Positions 1 through 11,667 of a DNA stretch of 64,000 bases are shown here, one piece after another. Under the pieces are notes generated by a model. It was not told the DNA's origin. It saw only the letters and a program-made list of their open reading frames with translations, and ran no database searches. Position numbers and translations under genes: made by a program. Positions within the stretch are counted from its first letter, which is position 1. Each line of letters opens with the position of its first letter. Origin of the DNA: Anaeramoeba flamelloides (taxonomy: Eukaryota; Metamonada; Anaeramoebidae); NCBI GenBank assembly GCA_027625915.1, contig JANTQA010000051.1, positions 2,046,501 through 2,110,500 of the forward strand. Direction: 5' to 3'.

Positions 1-3000
1 ATTTTTTTAATTCTTAAAAAAAAATGTGAAAATTTCATTTTTTGATTTGCCACTTTCAGTGAAATGAGGTTTATGTTTCAAAAATAAAATTGTACTATTT
101 TTAATTGTAAAGCCTTAGTATATTGACACATCTACTTTTTTGACTAGATATTATTCTCTATTTAACATCTAATTTTTATACTTGAATAAAAAATTATTTG
201 ATGAATTATTTGTTTCAATTTACAAACTCTTTTGTTTTTTAAAGGCGATATGATTTTTTTTAATATGTAAATTTTTCATTTTTATTGCTAGTAATAAATT
301 TAATTACTTGGTAGAAACTTGATTCAAGATTTTTAGTTTTTATTTTAACAAAACAAAAATTTTTTTTTTCTATAAATTTGAGTTAGGTGAATCTATTTTT
401 TGTTTCAGAGTTTCCTCTTTGTCATTTTCTTACGGTAGCCCGTCGTAATATCTTCTAAATTTATATAGAATCCTTTTTTTTATTCAAAATGTGTCTATAT
501 CGTTTTTTTTTTTTGTTCTTGTGTTTTCCCTTTTGATTCAATTCCATGTAATAGATCTTTAAAAAAAAAATAAAATCTAACCATCCAGTTTATTTTTTTT
601 CCTTTTTTAAGTCAAGAAACCATTTTCAATTATATAGACAGGTGATGGACTGGAAAGATAATTATTTAGCTTTTTTTTTATTATTGTTTTTTTTTTTATT
701 TTTTATTGAAAGAAATTCAAAAATATAATATCCTTTAAAATAAGGTTTTCATACTTACAATTATTTTAAATTGGTTTTCTAAATTTTAATTTATGATTTT
801 TTTTTTGTTACTTGATCTGGTATCTCGGTTACACCTTTTTTTATACAATCATTTTTTACCATAAACTTACATCTTTCAACTTTTTACTCCATTATAATTC
901 AATTTTTTTCTATTTAAAAGGAGAATATTTTTATAGAATTTCATTTTTTTATTTTATTTTATTTTTTTTTTTTTTGTTTTAGGTTTGGTTTTGTATTATG
1001 ATTTTTACTTAATTTGTGTTTTTTGTAGTTTTATCTTTTTTTAAAAATGCCTTTTCGTTTTTAATGCACATACTTTGAATCAGAGGTAAAACTCAAAAAA
1101 TTCCCAAATGAATACAAATTTTTTTGGGGAATATTTTTTGATAAGTATTTTACTATAATTGGAATTTAGTGTTTTATTTTGAATTTTTTTAGTCCCCTAA
1201 TTTTAATTTAATGTGTATATCTTAAAAGGTGGAACACCAGATAATACATTTTTTCCTTTTCCCAAATTACATAAAAAAAAAAGAATAATAAGAAAAACAA
1301 AGGGGATTTAATATATAAAATAGAATAATAAAAAGCTTAAGAAAATTTAGTATTTATAAATAAGAAAAAATAAATGGATATTATTTTATTGTTTTTTTAA
1401 TCCACTAACCGCTACCCAAAAAAAAAAAATAAAAAATAAAAAATAAAATAAATTAAAAAAAAAAAAAAAATATTCTTTAATATTTATCACTTGCATTTTT
1501 ATACTATTTTTGAAAGTATGATTCCCCTTTTAAAATAAACTAACAATAAAATAAATAAAAAAAAAATAATTTTTCATTGATTTGTTTCATTTCAGATTAA
1601 ATTTTCCTTTAATTTTGCCGATAACAATAATTTACAATTTCAATTTTATTTCAATCATTTCATTAAAATAATAAATTAAATTTCAATAAAGAAAAAATCA
1701 ATTTTATACATTGAACATTTTATTATAAAATATATTCACATTCGGATTTTATTCGTACTTGTATCTAATAAGTATTTTCAAATTATTTTTCCTATTTTTA
1801 AAAATGTCCAAATATAAATTGATTTGTGATAATTAAATTCAAATGTTGAAGGATTAGCCTCAATATAGATTCACGTATAATAAAAGTATGTTGTAATTAG
1901 GTGTAAATAACTTTAGTTGTCTATAATAAAATGTTTAGAAAAGATATATTATAAATCCTATCAGACAGTAGATTATTTAAATTTTATACTAATGATCACA
2001 TTTAAAATTTTGTTATTTTTTAGAGAAAATTTTTTTTTTGATTACCTTTCCAAAATAAATCAATTGAAACCCAAACAATATTATACTAGTCTTTAAATTG
2101 TCTTAGTAAGTCTCCAAAAGGTATAATTTTTTAAAATTTTTAATTTAAAAGATTTACTCAATAATAATCAACCTAAAAAAACAAATAAAGAAACATAAAT
2201 AACCTGCATTGGTTAGATTTTAGCCCAATAAAATTTTTAACTTGTGTTTTTTTTTTTTACAGACTTATGTATTTAAGTTAGGAAGACACATATATATTCT
2301 TGGTTTAGATATAAATTAATTTTCGAGGTTAGATATTGTATTAATGTAAATAGTTTAATAATATTAAATATTTGAGTTTCAATTGTTTTCTTCATTTAGA
2401 AAAATTCTGAGATAAAATACTCTTTTTATAGAAATTCAAAAAAATCTTTCTTGATATTATTTTGTAAAAAAAATATATTTTAATATTTCAATATCTAAAA
2501 AATTTTTTTAAAAAAAAATATTTGAAGAAACCTATTTTTTGCTTATATGCTTTTTTAACCCTTCTGGTTTGTTTCTTTTTTTTTTTTTTTTTTTCTACAT
2601 TCAGTCTATATTTTTTATCTGGGTTAAATTTTAGTAATTGGTTAAAGTAAAAAATAAGGGTTATTTACAACACTATACTAATTAATTTTCGTTCCCTTTT
2701 TATAAAAATAGTTGTAAAAAAATATATTTCCAATATTTCAGAAAAAATTTGTAAAAGTATAGGTTTTGAAAAAAATTAATTTTTTTAATTTGTTTGGCTA
2801 ATTTACATTTCTTCAACAACTAATCTATATTCTGAGGTAAATTTAAGAAAGGTATTGGGCGACTTTGAAGTCTGAATATTGATAATTCAACCTTAAAATT
2901 TGTCTAGAAATACAAAGTTTATTCTGAAATTGTTTAGTTTTTTTACTAATAAATATATCAGTTTTAATTGATGAGATTAATAATTAGTACTACTTGGCTA

Positions 3001-4250
3001 ATTTGGTTTTAAGAGGCATTTGAGCCATAGAGTACCGATGTGATTTGCATGATATAACAATATACTTTAATATTAGACTACTCCCTGGAAGATACAAATC
3101 TCTTAAGGGGGTAACCACAGTAAAGTAAAATTTTTCGCCTTTTTCAATCTTGAAGAGGATCAAAAAATAAAATTTTTACTTCGGTTTTGGCGAATTGATT
3201 TTTATTATTTAAAGTACTTGATTCACTAAATTTTTTAAATCTTTTTTTCAAAGTATCAAAGAAATTTCATTAATAGAAATTGAGTTGAATTACTTAAAAC
3301 AGTGTTTCAGGATGTTGAATTGCTTATCTTTTATTCTTATCTCAGCATTCTATAATGGTATTTAATTTTTTCATTTTTTATTTTTTTATCATTTTTGAAT
3401 TATTTTTAATCATTACAACAAAAAGCAATAAGAAATATTTATTTATCGGTGAGTTTGGGACAAATGGATTTTGTTTAAAAAGAATATCAAAATAACAATT
3501 GGGAGAATCACAACAAAAGGATATACGAATAGGGCTTTAATAGCTAGAAGGATTCTGAAAAAAAAAAACAATAATTATTCAGAAACATATCTGGTTAGGG
3601 TTTGAAACACTTGGATTTGGTGGAATTGGAGAAGTGGGATACCTTTAGATTTTATCAAAATTTGAAATACAAAATAGCTATAAGTTTTAAACTAAGAATC
3701 TAAAATTCTCAAAAAAAAAAAAAACTATTGAAATAAAAAAAATTAAAATCAAACCAATTATATCAATTCTTTTTTTCTCGTTTTTTTATTGTTTAACATT
3801 ACTAAAAAAAAAATATTAAATAATTTTTTAAAAATAATTTTTAGAGAATCTAAGATCACACACCACTAAAATAAAATACTCTTCTCTCATCTCTCTCAAA
3901 TTTTTATCAGGTATTGTAGTTTAGCTACTCCCTTAACACCCAACAAAAGATAATCTTTTTTCGTTCTTCCGGGATTGTCAACATTATTTTCAAATACCAG
4001 TAAAAATGAATCTTAGTTCGCCTTTAAATTTTAGAAATTTAAAAAAGCCTATCAGAGGTTTTCCTGAATTCAAAAGAATAGTCAAAATATCAAATCTAAA
4101 ATTTTAAAGGCACTGTTTTTTTGTAAGTGACAAATCGATTTAGTTCGGTTTAGTTTAGTTTATGGTTGTTTTATAAATCTCTTGCTTTTTTGTACATTAA
4201 AAGGTAAGAGTGTTTTAAATTTGAATTAGATTTTTCAAAGATCAAAGCCT
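1..4250. other. gene-free AT-rich spacer
   Basis: I see no supportable gene here. The stretch is dominated by A and T homopolymers with stops in all frames. Positions 2390-2560 and 2690-2830 look like diverged copies of one another. Positions 3103-3936 are bounded by inverted ends reading TTAAGGGGGTAAC on the left and TTAAGGGAGTAGC on the opposite strand at the right, so this may be an 834 bp element. No tRNA or rRNA signature was recognised. Confidence 0.6.
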
Positions 4251-4254
4251 TATA

Positions 4255-4545
4255 TGCCTCACAAAGAGTAAAAAATTTTGGCTTCATTTTCCTTATTTTT
4301 CTGTTCCAAATAGAGTTTTTCAAAAAACAGCTTGTATTGTGTATGATCTCTATTTATTTGCTTAGTCCTTTTTTTTGCTATATTCAAAATAGATGGGAAA
4401 AAATTTTCACTTGATTTTCGTTTTCCTTTTTCTTTTTTATAAGCGTGATCCAAATTCCAGCTATTTCTTTGAAAACCCTATTTATATAAAGAACAGTCTG
4501 GAAAAGCAAGTGAAATTTTTTTACTATTTATAATTCAAATACCAG
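4255..4545. repeat. inverted-repeat element, family D (copy 3)
   Basis: Right end, read on the minus strand, is ACTGGTATTTGAATTATAAA followed by AGTAAAAAAATTTCACTTGC. The left end carries the matching AGTAAAAAATTTTGGCTTC but has lost the outer part. Clearer copies lie at 24696-24854 and 50400-50567. A 64-codon minus-strand frame inside (4259-4453) starts at a TTG, not an ATG, and I treat it as chance. It is likely a MITE-like non-autonomous element; the family is not one I can name. Confidence 0.5.
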
Positions 4546-4820
4546 TCTAAAATAACATCTTATTTTTTTAAAGTAAACTAGTTTCTAGCAAGCAACGAAA
4601 GAATGAAAAAAAAAAAATTCAAGAAGAAATGATGTTAAAAGCCAAAAAGAAGAAAAGAAGAAAAGGACAAATAAAGCCAAAAAAAAATCGAAAAAAAAAG
4701 GAAAGAAATTTCTTTTTTATTTTTAAGTTTTTTTAATAATTTTGGGAAATTAATATTTAACTTAGACTAAAGATCCTTCAGTTAAGAGCAAAAATTAAGA
4801 AAAAATAAACACAAGGAAGT

Positions 4821-5212
4821 TCAATAATAAGACTCTTCTCCATAAGGTACTTTTCGCGATCGTATTATTTCCATTCGTTTAAAATTGTGTTTCTTAATTT
4901 TTATCGAAAAGTGTTCTAACGAGTTGAAAGATCGAAGATCCAACTAAAAGAAATAAAAAAAACAAGATCATCATAATTGTTGGTGTGAATTTGAAACCTG
5001 ATTTCTTTTGTTTTCGAAATTGTTAAGTTTTAAGAATTAGAATAAAAAAATAATTGTAAAAAAAAAAAAAAAATAAAAGCAAACAAAACAAATTTTGGTT
5101 AGGGAAACAAAAACAAAATCAAAAAAAAAAGAAGGGATTATTGCAATACTTTTTTAACAACTTTTTTATTGGAATTGGCTTCAAATTTCTTGTTTGATAA
5201 TTTACGGCGCAT
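4821..5212 (-). CDS. possible two-exon gene for a small basic protein
   Basis: Minus-strand exon 1 (5212 to 5150) begins ATG CGC CGT and reads MRRKLSNKKF and so on for 21 codons. It then meets GTATTG. A 206 bp pyrimidine-rich intron ends TTTCTTTTAG at 4944. Exon 2 (4943 to 4821) continues in phase 0 as LDLRSFNSLEHF and ends RKVPYGEESYY plus TGA. The product would be 61 residues, very basic, with no signal peptide or membrane segment. I do not recognise a family. Support is the good acceptor, the matching phase and a GC content above the flanks. Against it, the donor is weak, and exon 1 is also open in another frame that would follow the possible exon at 5421-5485. The start was chosen as the first ATG of the open stretch. 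Confidence 0.3.
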
Positions 5213-5420
5213 GTTGAACCTTGGATAGTAAAAAATTAATGAAAATTAAGTTTAATAAAAAAATGAAAGAATGGAAATTATTAATTGTTACTGCTTAGAT
5301 GAAGAATTGGATACCCTTTTTTGGAAAATTCTGTTTTGCTTTTGTACTATAAATCAGACGATTCAAGATATTTTTTGTAAAAACCTTTTTTATTTTTAGC
5401 AAACATACATTTTCACATAC

Positions 5421-5485
5421 ATTTGCTAAACTCAAGTATTCTATTTTTGGTACTGTATTGGAGCAGGTCTGAACAGGGTGGTGTT
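5421..5485 (-). other. possible internal exon
   Basis: A 65 nt stretch lies between a fair acceptor (TTTTTTACCTCAAG) and a donor GTATGT. It reads TPPCSDLLQYSTKNR then ILEFSK in one open frame. Joined to an acceptor at 5220 it continues CSTCAVNYQTRN in the frame that competes with the small protein at 4821-5212. It may be a fragment of an unrecognised gene or chance. The plus strand of the same stretch is also open. Confidence 0.2.
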
Positions 5486-5759
5486 CTTGAGGTAAAAAAT
5501 AGTTGTCTCCTTTTTTCAAAAATATCAAAATTTATTAAACATAAAAATAGTAACTCGATCTCTATTTCAGAGGAAAAATACAATTTAAAATTGAAAAGCT
5601 TTTTGGTTTCAATCAATCGAATCATATTTGTTTGATTTTTTGACAAATTTTTATTCACTTTTTTTTTGATGATTTTGCAATAAAATATTTCATATACTTT
5701 AAATTTAAGAAAATACTCTACATAGCCCATTCCCTGTTTTACTGTTTTACTTAATTCCT

Positions 5760-6000
5760 TAAAATATAATTAGATTAGATTGAAAATATCTTTGCTCAAT
5801 TTATTGAAGAGTTTCATCAATTACTTTGACAACATTTAATTTTTCCTTTGTCTGTTAAATTTCTTCAGATTTAAATTCTCTTAGAAGTGTTTGCTACTTT
5901 TTACCCAAACGATTGTCAACAAAACCAACTCATTGAGTTATTATTGTTAGAATTGTTGATAAATTCTCCTTTGTATTTTAAACTTTTTGCATTATTATCC
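5760..6000 (-). pseudogene. coding-like island with interrupted frame
   Basis: One minus-strand frame starting with ATG near 5993 reads as a hydrophilic, coiled-coil-like peptide (segments such as VGFVDNRLGKK and QTLLREFKSEEI) but contains several stops. The stops mostly fall where Gln would suit the pattern. The genes in this window use TAA as a stop, so a reassigned code is not a good explanation. A decayed host gene or chance in purine-rich DNA are both possible. No family recognised. Confidence 0.2.
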
Positions 6001-6299
6001 CCCTTTTCCAAATTTTGTTACTTTGTCTTGAGTGGAGTATTATATTAGTTTTAATTCAAAGAAAATTTGAAAATAAGTAGATTTTAGAAATCTTCTTTTT
6101 AATAAAATGTTTTCGAAGAAGAGTCTTGGAATTTAAAAAATGTTAATTGAACACTAACCATATTTCATTTTAAATTGATTTGTTAAATTAAATGTTATGA
6201 AATTCGGGTTAACTGTAGTGGGTAAAAAATCATTTTTCCAAAGCAGAAAGCACCTGTTTCAAAATAAAATTCATACCCTGTTTTTTTTTTTCTTTCTTT

Positions 6300-6720
6300 T
6301 CCTAATACAATATCTAATTCACCACCCAATAGCATACACGAATCCAAACCAACTTTGAGTGTTTATTCCTTGGTATTTTTAGTAAATTTTAAATTTGGAA
6401 TTGAATTTGTTCGAATTTTTTCCGATTTTTTTTTCAATTTTTTGTTTTTTTTTATGGAAATACCATCAAAAATTAACTGTATTTTATGAAATATATTTTT
6501 CAAATTAGTCCAATTTTTAAAAAAATTTTAATTTTAAAGAGTTAAAATCTATATTCTAAATTGACTACATTTTTTGATCTTTCATTCTAAGAATATCTTT
6601 TTTTCATAATAAAGCTTTTAGAAACCAATATCAAGTTTACTTGATTTTTGTTGTTGGTTTCTTACATTGTTTAATGTATCAATCTTCTGAAAAAAGAAAC
6701 ATATCTATTATTTTAAAATA
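6300..6720 (+). repeat. interspersed repeat family H (copy 1)
   Basis: About 400 bp that align by eye with 24115-24500 and 48250-48625. Shared landmarks in order are a T-rich stretch, TTTGATCTTTCATT or a variant, GAAACCAATA, and TTGGTTTCTT followed by TTAATGTA. No open frame and no clear terminal inverted repeats. All three copies are in the same orientation. Confidence 0.45.
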
Positions 6721-7763
6721 TGAATTGAATGCTTCTTGAGGGCTCTTTTAATAAAAACGTAAGTTAAAAAATAAACCAAATAGAAATTTTCATTTGGTTT
6801 TCCAAAATTATTTCGAGATCAAATGTAACGTTTGAATATTTAATTCAATAAATCTGTTCCGTGATTAATATTTTATATAGAATTGCAGATTTGGATGTTT
6901 ATTTTAATAATTGGAGGGTTTTGTTTTTTGTTTTTGTTTTAGTGTACTTATCAGAAGAAGAATGAAAGATTAGCTCATTTTATTTTCCAATAAATAGTAA
7001 ATATCTATAAAAACAAAAACAGATTTAAAAAAGTACAATCACTTTTCATTTTAGTTGGTTTGGAGATATTTTCATTAACATTTGTCACGAAAAATCAATA
7101 TATATATATCAATCAAACAAACACAAAAAATTATAGCATGGAATCCAAAGTTAATAAATAATTTTTATCACTTTTACTGATGATAAGGTTTATAATTATA
7201 CGAATTACAATCATTATTAAATATTTGTAAACGATTTCATCTTTTTTAACTATATCATGATGAAATTTTCGACAAAAAAGCAAAAAAAAAAAAACAATAA
7301 AATTATTCAAATATAACTATCAATTGTAAAAATAAATTTAACGAATTAATGATTTGAAGAATAGAGTTTAAGTAGATAACTTATATTTTTACATATTTTC
7401 TACCTTAAAACAATTTTTTTTTTAAAATTTTCTTTTGCATCATAAGAAAAAATTATTATTATGTAACCGTTCAAAATTTATATACAATTATATTATTATT
7501 ACTATTATCCTTTAAATTCTCCACTTTTATCAATTTAAAGTCATATTTTCAACTTATATATAATTGATAACGTTAAAGATATTTTATTGGAACCCGTAAG
7601 AGGAAATTCAACCATAAAAAATATTATATATATATATGATGTAAAGTGAAAAGGTTGTTGTTAATACCATTGAAGTATGTTACAATAAAACTTGCTAAAC
7701 TTGTTATTTATGGATCATTTCTGGGTTTATATACCAGTACATCCTTATAAAAAAGATAGTAAA

Positions 7764-7954
7764 ACCAGTTCCACTTTTAATACACAAACTGCTGCGAAAT
7801 TTAAATATACAATAAAAATCTCAAATTAAGGTACAAAATTCAGATTTTAGTAAAATAAATTCTAAAAAAAAATTACAAATTTTGTGCCTTAATTTGAGAT
7901 TTTTTGTTACTTAAATTCCGTTGAACGTTTGTGCCTTAAAAATGGAACTGACTG
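7764..7954. repeat. 200 bp palindromic MITE, family B (copy 2)
   Basis: The right end read inward is CAGTCAGTTCCATTTTTAAG, then GCACAAACG. The left end is the diverged AACCAGTTCCACTTTTAATA, then CACAAACT. Both ends are next to TA (7762-7763 and 7955-7956), the target used by Tc1/mariner elements. The interior is itself palindromic around ACAAATTTTGTGCCTTAATT. There is no coding capacity. Sister copies are at 58783-58990 and 61288-61488. Confidence 0.6.
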
Positions 7955-9149
7955 TATATAAAAATTGAAAACAAAAAAATGAAAAAAAATCTCAATAAAG
8001 TTAAAATAAACCAAATTTCAAAAGTGGGGGAAAACATTATTATTATTATTTTTCCTTTTTCATTTGTCTTTTCAAAAAATAAAATGATTACATTATATTT
8101 TTATTTAGGAATCTATCTCAGTTATTATTTCGAAACTTTTTAGTAAAATACAATATTATTCAAAAAAAAAAAAAAAATGTAAAAATTTTTATCTGATGAA
8201 CAATATACCCCTATTTTCATAATTTAGCAAATTACGGATTATATTTGAAGGAATCAAAAAAAAAAAAAAATTGATTTAAGACCTAATTTTGTTTAATCAA
8301 ATATTGACATGTTGGCCCCAATTTTTACTGAGAAAGTTATTATAGAATAAATTGAAACCCATTTTTTTCCTTTAATATTCGAATAACTCAATGAGATAGA
8401 TCAAAAGATATAAAACTCATGTTTTTTTTTCATTAAAGTTTTTAATCATTTTTTAGTATCTATGAATTTAAAAATTTTTGATCGTGTAATGAATTGGATG
8501 AAAAAATAATATATTTTTATAATAATGAAAATAAAATAAATAAACATATTACCATTCCCCAAATTTGAAATAAGGAAAATATTATTTAGATTTAAGTGAA
8601 AATTAAGAAGAATTATTAAAAATCAATTCCACAATTAAAAAATTAAAGTATCACTCTAAACTATTTTTTTTTAATTTTTTTCTTATTCTTCAAAAATTTT
8701 TGGCATCATACTATATTACGAATTAATTTAAATAATATATATATTGAAAGACCACAGAAAGAATTTATTGTATAAATAGAAATTTACCGATTTTTTTTTT
8801 TGAAAAAAAAATAATAATTGAAAAAAAAGTTAGTTTTATAAATAATTATTTTTGCTAAAAATGTCCCATCGAATATTTTAAATCCAAAAATATAAAACTA
8901 AAACAAATTCTAAAATTTTTGAAAAAGTTGAAAGAATATCAAAACTTACACTTTACATTCAATTTCGATATAATTTTGAATTTACAAATCATTTTTTTTT
9001 TTTTTGTTTTTTATTGTTTTCATTTCTTTTTTTTTCTGTTACATAATCTTTTTCATTGAATTGTGAATATTTTTTCGATTGCTGATAGTAGGTCAGTGTT
9101 GAGTTTGTTAAATTGAAAATTCCACATACACTTAATCAATGTCATCTCA
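7955..9149. other. gene-free spacer
   Basis: Homopolymer-rich AT sequence with no recognisable gene or repeat copy. Confidence 0.5.
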
Positions 9150-9440
9150 TCATTTAACCAATCAACAATTGTTGGTAAAACTTAAACAAATTTACCAATA
9201 CATTTTCTGTTCGACACTTTTCATTATTTTGTACACACCAATTTTTATTTTTTGGTTATATATATATATATATATATTTGATATTTGGATGACAATTATT
9301 ACTTATTAAAACATTAATACTGGGCAACTTAAATGTGGTTTTATATTACGTTTGGAAAAATATAATAAATTCTATTTTTTTTTTTACCTATTTTTGATTT
9401 TAGGTGTGTCTAAAATTTTTGGAATAGGATTTATATTCAA
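9150..9440 (+). repeat. interspersed repeat family E (copy 1)
   Basis: Starts around ATCAACAATTGTTGG, includes a (TA)n run at 9256-9278, and ends with CTATTTTTGATTTTAGGTGT then GTCTAAAATTTTTGGAAT. The same order of blocks recurs at 10240-10535, and in part at 31190-31345, 50010-50390 and 59340-59720. It is non-coding. The family is unknown to me. Confidence 0.45.
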
Positions 9441-10239
9441 CTCTCTAACTATTATTTATCAAAACCAATGATAAAAGGATTTGAAAAAAAGTAAAAGAAA
9501 CACCTTAATATTCTGAAGATTTTAAACCCCTTACGTGTTAGATATTGTACAACACGCACAAATGTCTATATTTTACAATCAATGTTCCATGTTACAGAAA
9601 GTGTATTATATGTGTTTAAAGGGGTTAAATGGTCATTAGAAGTCAAAAATTATATTTTGAAAATTTCAAAATTAAAATCATTTTTTTACATTTTAGTTTT
9701 TTTTTTTTTCGATTTTTTTTTGAAACTTAATTCATTTATAAAATTTTTTTATTACAAAATCAATAGCCACTTCATAAAAGTGGGTTATTTTAATGCTATT
9801 GAAACAGTTAGAATAATTTTCGAAAAAAAACATTCATTTCAATTGTAATTTTTATTTGATCTTCAATTAAATATCAAAAGGAAAATTAATTTTTTCCCAA
9901 TAGGCAACCAAAGATTTTGAAGTTTTTAAAATTTTTAAAGAAAATATATTGATTTGATTAAATTTATTTTACATGTATAACAACTATTCTCTGTTGTGTA
10001 TTATTTCTACTTATTTCTTATTTGTTCTTTTCAAAGTAAATTCTAAAAAATAATTGATATTTGTATTTTTTTTTTAGGTTTCCTTTGAAAGAAACAAATT
10101 TTAACTTGGAAATTTATTTTTTTTTTGAGCAGAAAGTGATCAAAAATTATGTACGACCAAATACAATAATCCGTTATTAAAAATAAAAACTGTGCTTTTA
10201 TTTTTTTTTTTTGAATTCTTTTAAATCGAAAAACCAAAT

Positions 10240-10535
10240 AATATTTTAGTTGAGGACATCTAAACATTTGATCGATCATCAATTGTTGGCAGTATAATTC
10301 CAACAAATTTACGAATAAATTTTTTTGTTCCACTCGTTTCAAAATTTTTTTGACACACTCTTATTTTTTTTTTTTCTTTTATTTGGATAAAAAAAGGGTT
10401 ACATATAAAAACTCTAATACTGTGTTAACTTTTACACGATGCAATCTTGTGTTTTTTATAAAATATAAAAAATTGTAATTTTTTTTTATATATTTTTGAT
10501 TTTGGGTGTCTCTATATTTTTGGAATGGAGTTAAA
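10240..10535 (+). repeat. interspersed repeat family E (copy 2)
   Basis: Carries TTTGATCGATCATCAATTGT then TGG at the left, TTCCAACAAATTTACGAAT inside, and TTTTTGATTTTGGGTGTCTC then TATATTTTTGGAATGG at the right, matching 9150-9440. The short open frames across it are not conserved between copies. Confidence 0.45.
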
Positions 10536-10879
10536 TTAAATGATTACTCAATCCTCGAATGCTTTTTTATTCATTGCAATTCAAGATATATAACTTGTGG
10601 TGTTGTGGAGAATAAAAACAAACAAAAAAGAAAGAAAAAGAAAATTTTGTTTGCTGTTTTATACTTTATCTGGTTTGTTGCCGATATAATTTTTTTGATT
10701 AAAATTTGTTTTTTTCTTTTTAAAAGTTAAAGTACCAACACCCAAGAAAAAGAGAAATTTTTTCTTTTTTTTTAAGAAAAGAAAGTAAACAATTAATCTT
10801 TTTAAATGGCTGAGTGAAGACAAAAGAAAAAAGACAAAAAACAAAAAATAAAGTCAAGAAGTTGTTTGTATTTAATATT

Positions 10880-11667
10880 TTATACTTTGAATGCCTTAGA
10901 TTTTCTTCTTCCTCTTGCTTTTTCAAATTTTCTTCCTTTGCTTCTGACATGTGGCTTAGCATGGCTTCCTGGAATACCAGTTGCACCAAAGTGTTTGACA
11001 GCTTCTCTTGACTTAACTCTTCCTCTTAAGAGGACAGTGTTGGATCCTTTTGGCCTAAGGAGTGCTAATTGATCAAAGGTTAAGCATTCACCTTTTTTAT
11101 TTTTTTATTTTTTAAAAGATTTGAAAGTTTACAATTGGTATTGAATTGTTGAGTGAAATTGAATGATTTTTCAAAGAAAAAGTAAACAAAAATAACAAAA
11201 CAAAATAAAAAAGTTTTTTAAAAAAAAAAACAGAAAAAATTAAAAAATAAGAAAGCAAATCAAAAAAAGAAAAAAAAGTCTTTTCTTTTTTTTTTGTTTG
11301 AATTTAAAAATTTACCTCCGGCTTTGGTAATTCTTGCACGAGCAGTTTTTGTAAATTTAAGAGCACAGATGGACATTTTTGGTACTGTAAAGAATCTTTC
11401 ATCGTTTGTGACTGTTCCAACAACTACAACGATCATTCCTTCTCCCTTGACCATTTTCATTTTTCTTGCAATTCTTGAAACTGAAACTGGTGGTCTGTTT
11501 GTTTTGGAAAGACAAAGTCTTTTTAAAATTCTTTTGTTGAATTTGGAGTTTGTTCTTCTTGCTAAGAATCTGTAGAGTTTAATTAATAAAGCAAGATAGT
11601 TGTCAGTTCCTTTGGTGTTTTTTCTTACAACCTTTCGTTTATGTTTGTTTTTGATATCGATACCCAT
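10880..11667 (-). CDS. RPL18: 60S ribosomal protein eL18
   Basis: A structural protein of the large cytosolic ribosomal subunit. Exon 1 is 11667 to 11316 and exon 2 is 11091 to 10880, joined across a 224 bp intron (GTAAAT to AAAAAG). The product has 187 residues, as expected for the family. Hallmarks include [12 protein letters not shown] at the N-terminus, [24 protein letters not shown] in a Thr-Asn variant, and [13 protein letters not shown]. The splice joins TKAGG to [15 protein letters not shown]. The C-terminus is [18 protein letters not shown], where fungal and animal eL18 end, followed by TAA. The intron splits a Gly codon in phase 1. The start is the only ATG fitting the conserved N-terminus. 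Exons are clearly richer in GC than their surroundings. No frame damage is seen, so the gene looks functional. Confidence 0.97.

Noticed and set aside
3590-3650. Kinase glycine-loop-like peptide (LGFGGIGEVGY)
   Set aside because: Only about 20 codons, followed at once by a stop, with no further kinase motifs nearby.
4259-4453. 64-codon minus-strand gene
   Set aside because: No ATG start, and it lies within an inverted-repeat element; frames of this length are expected by chance in such AT-rich DNA.
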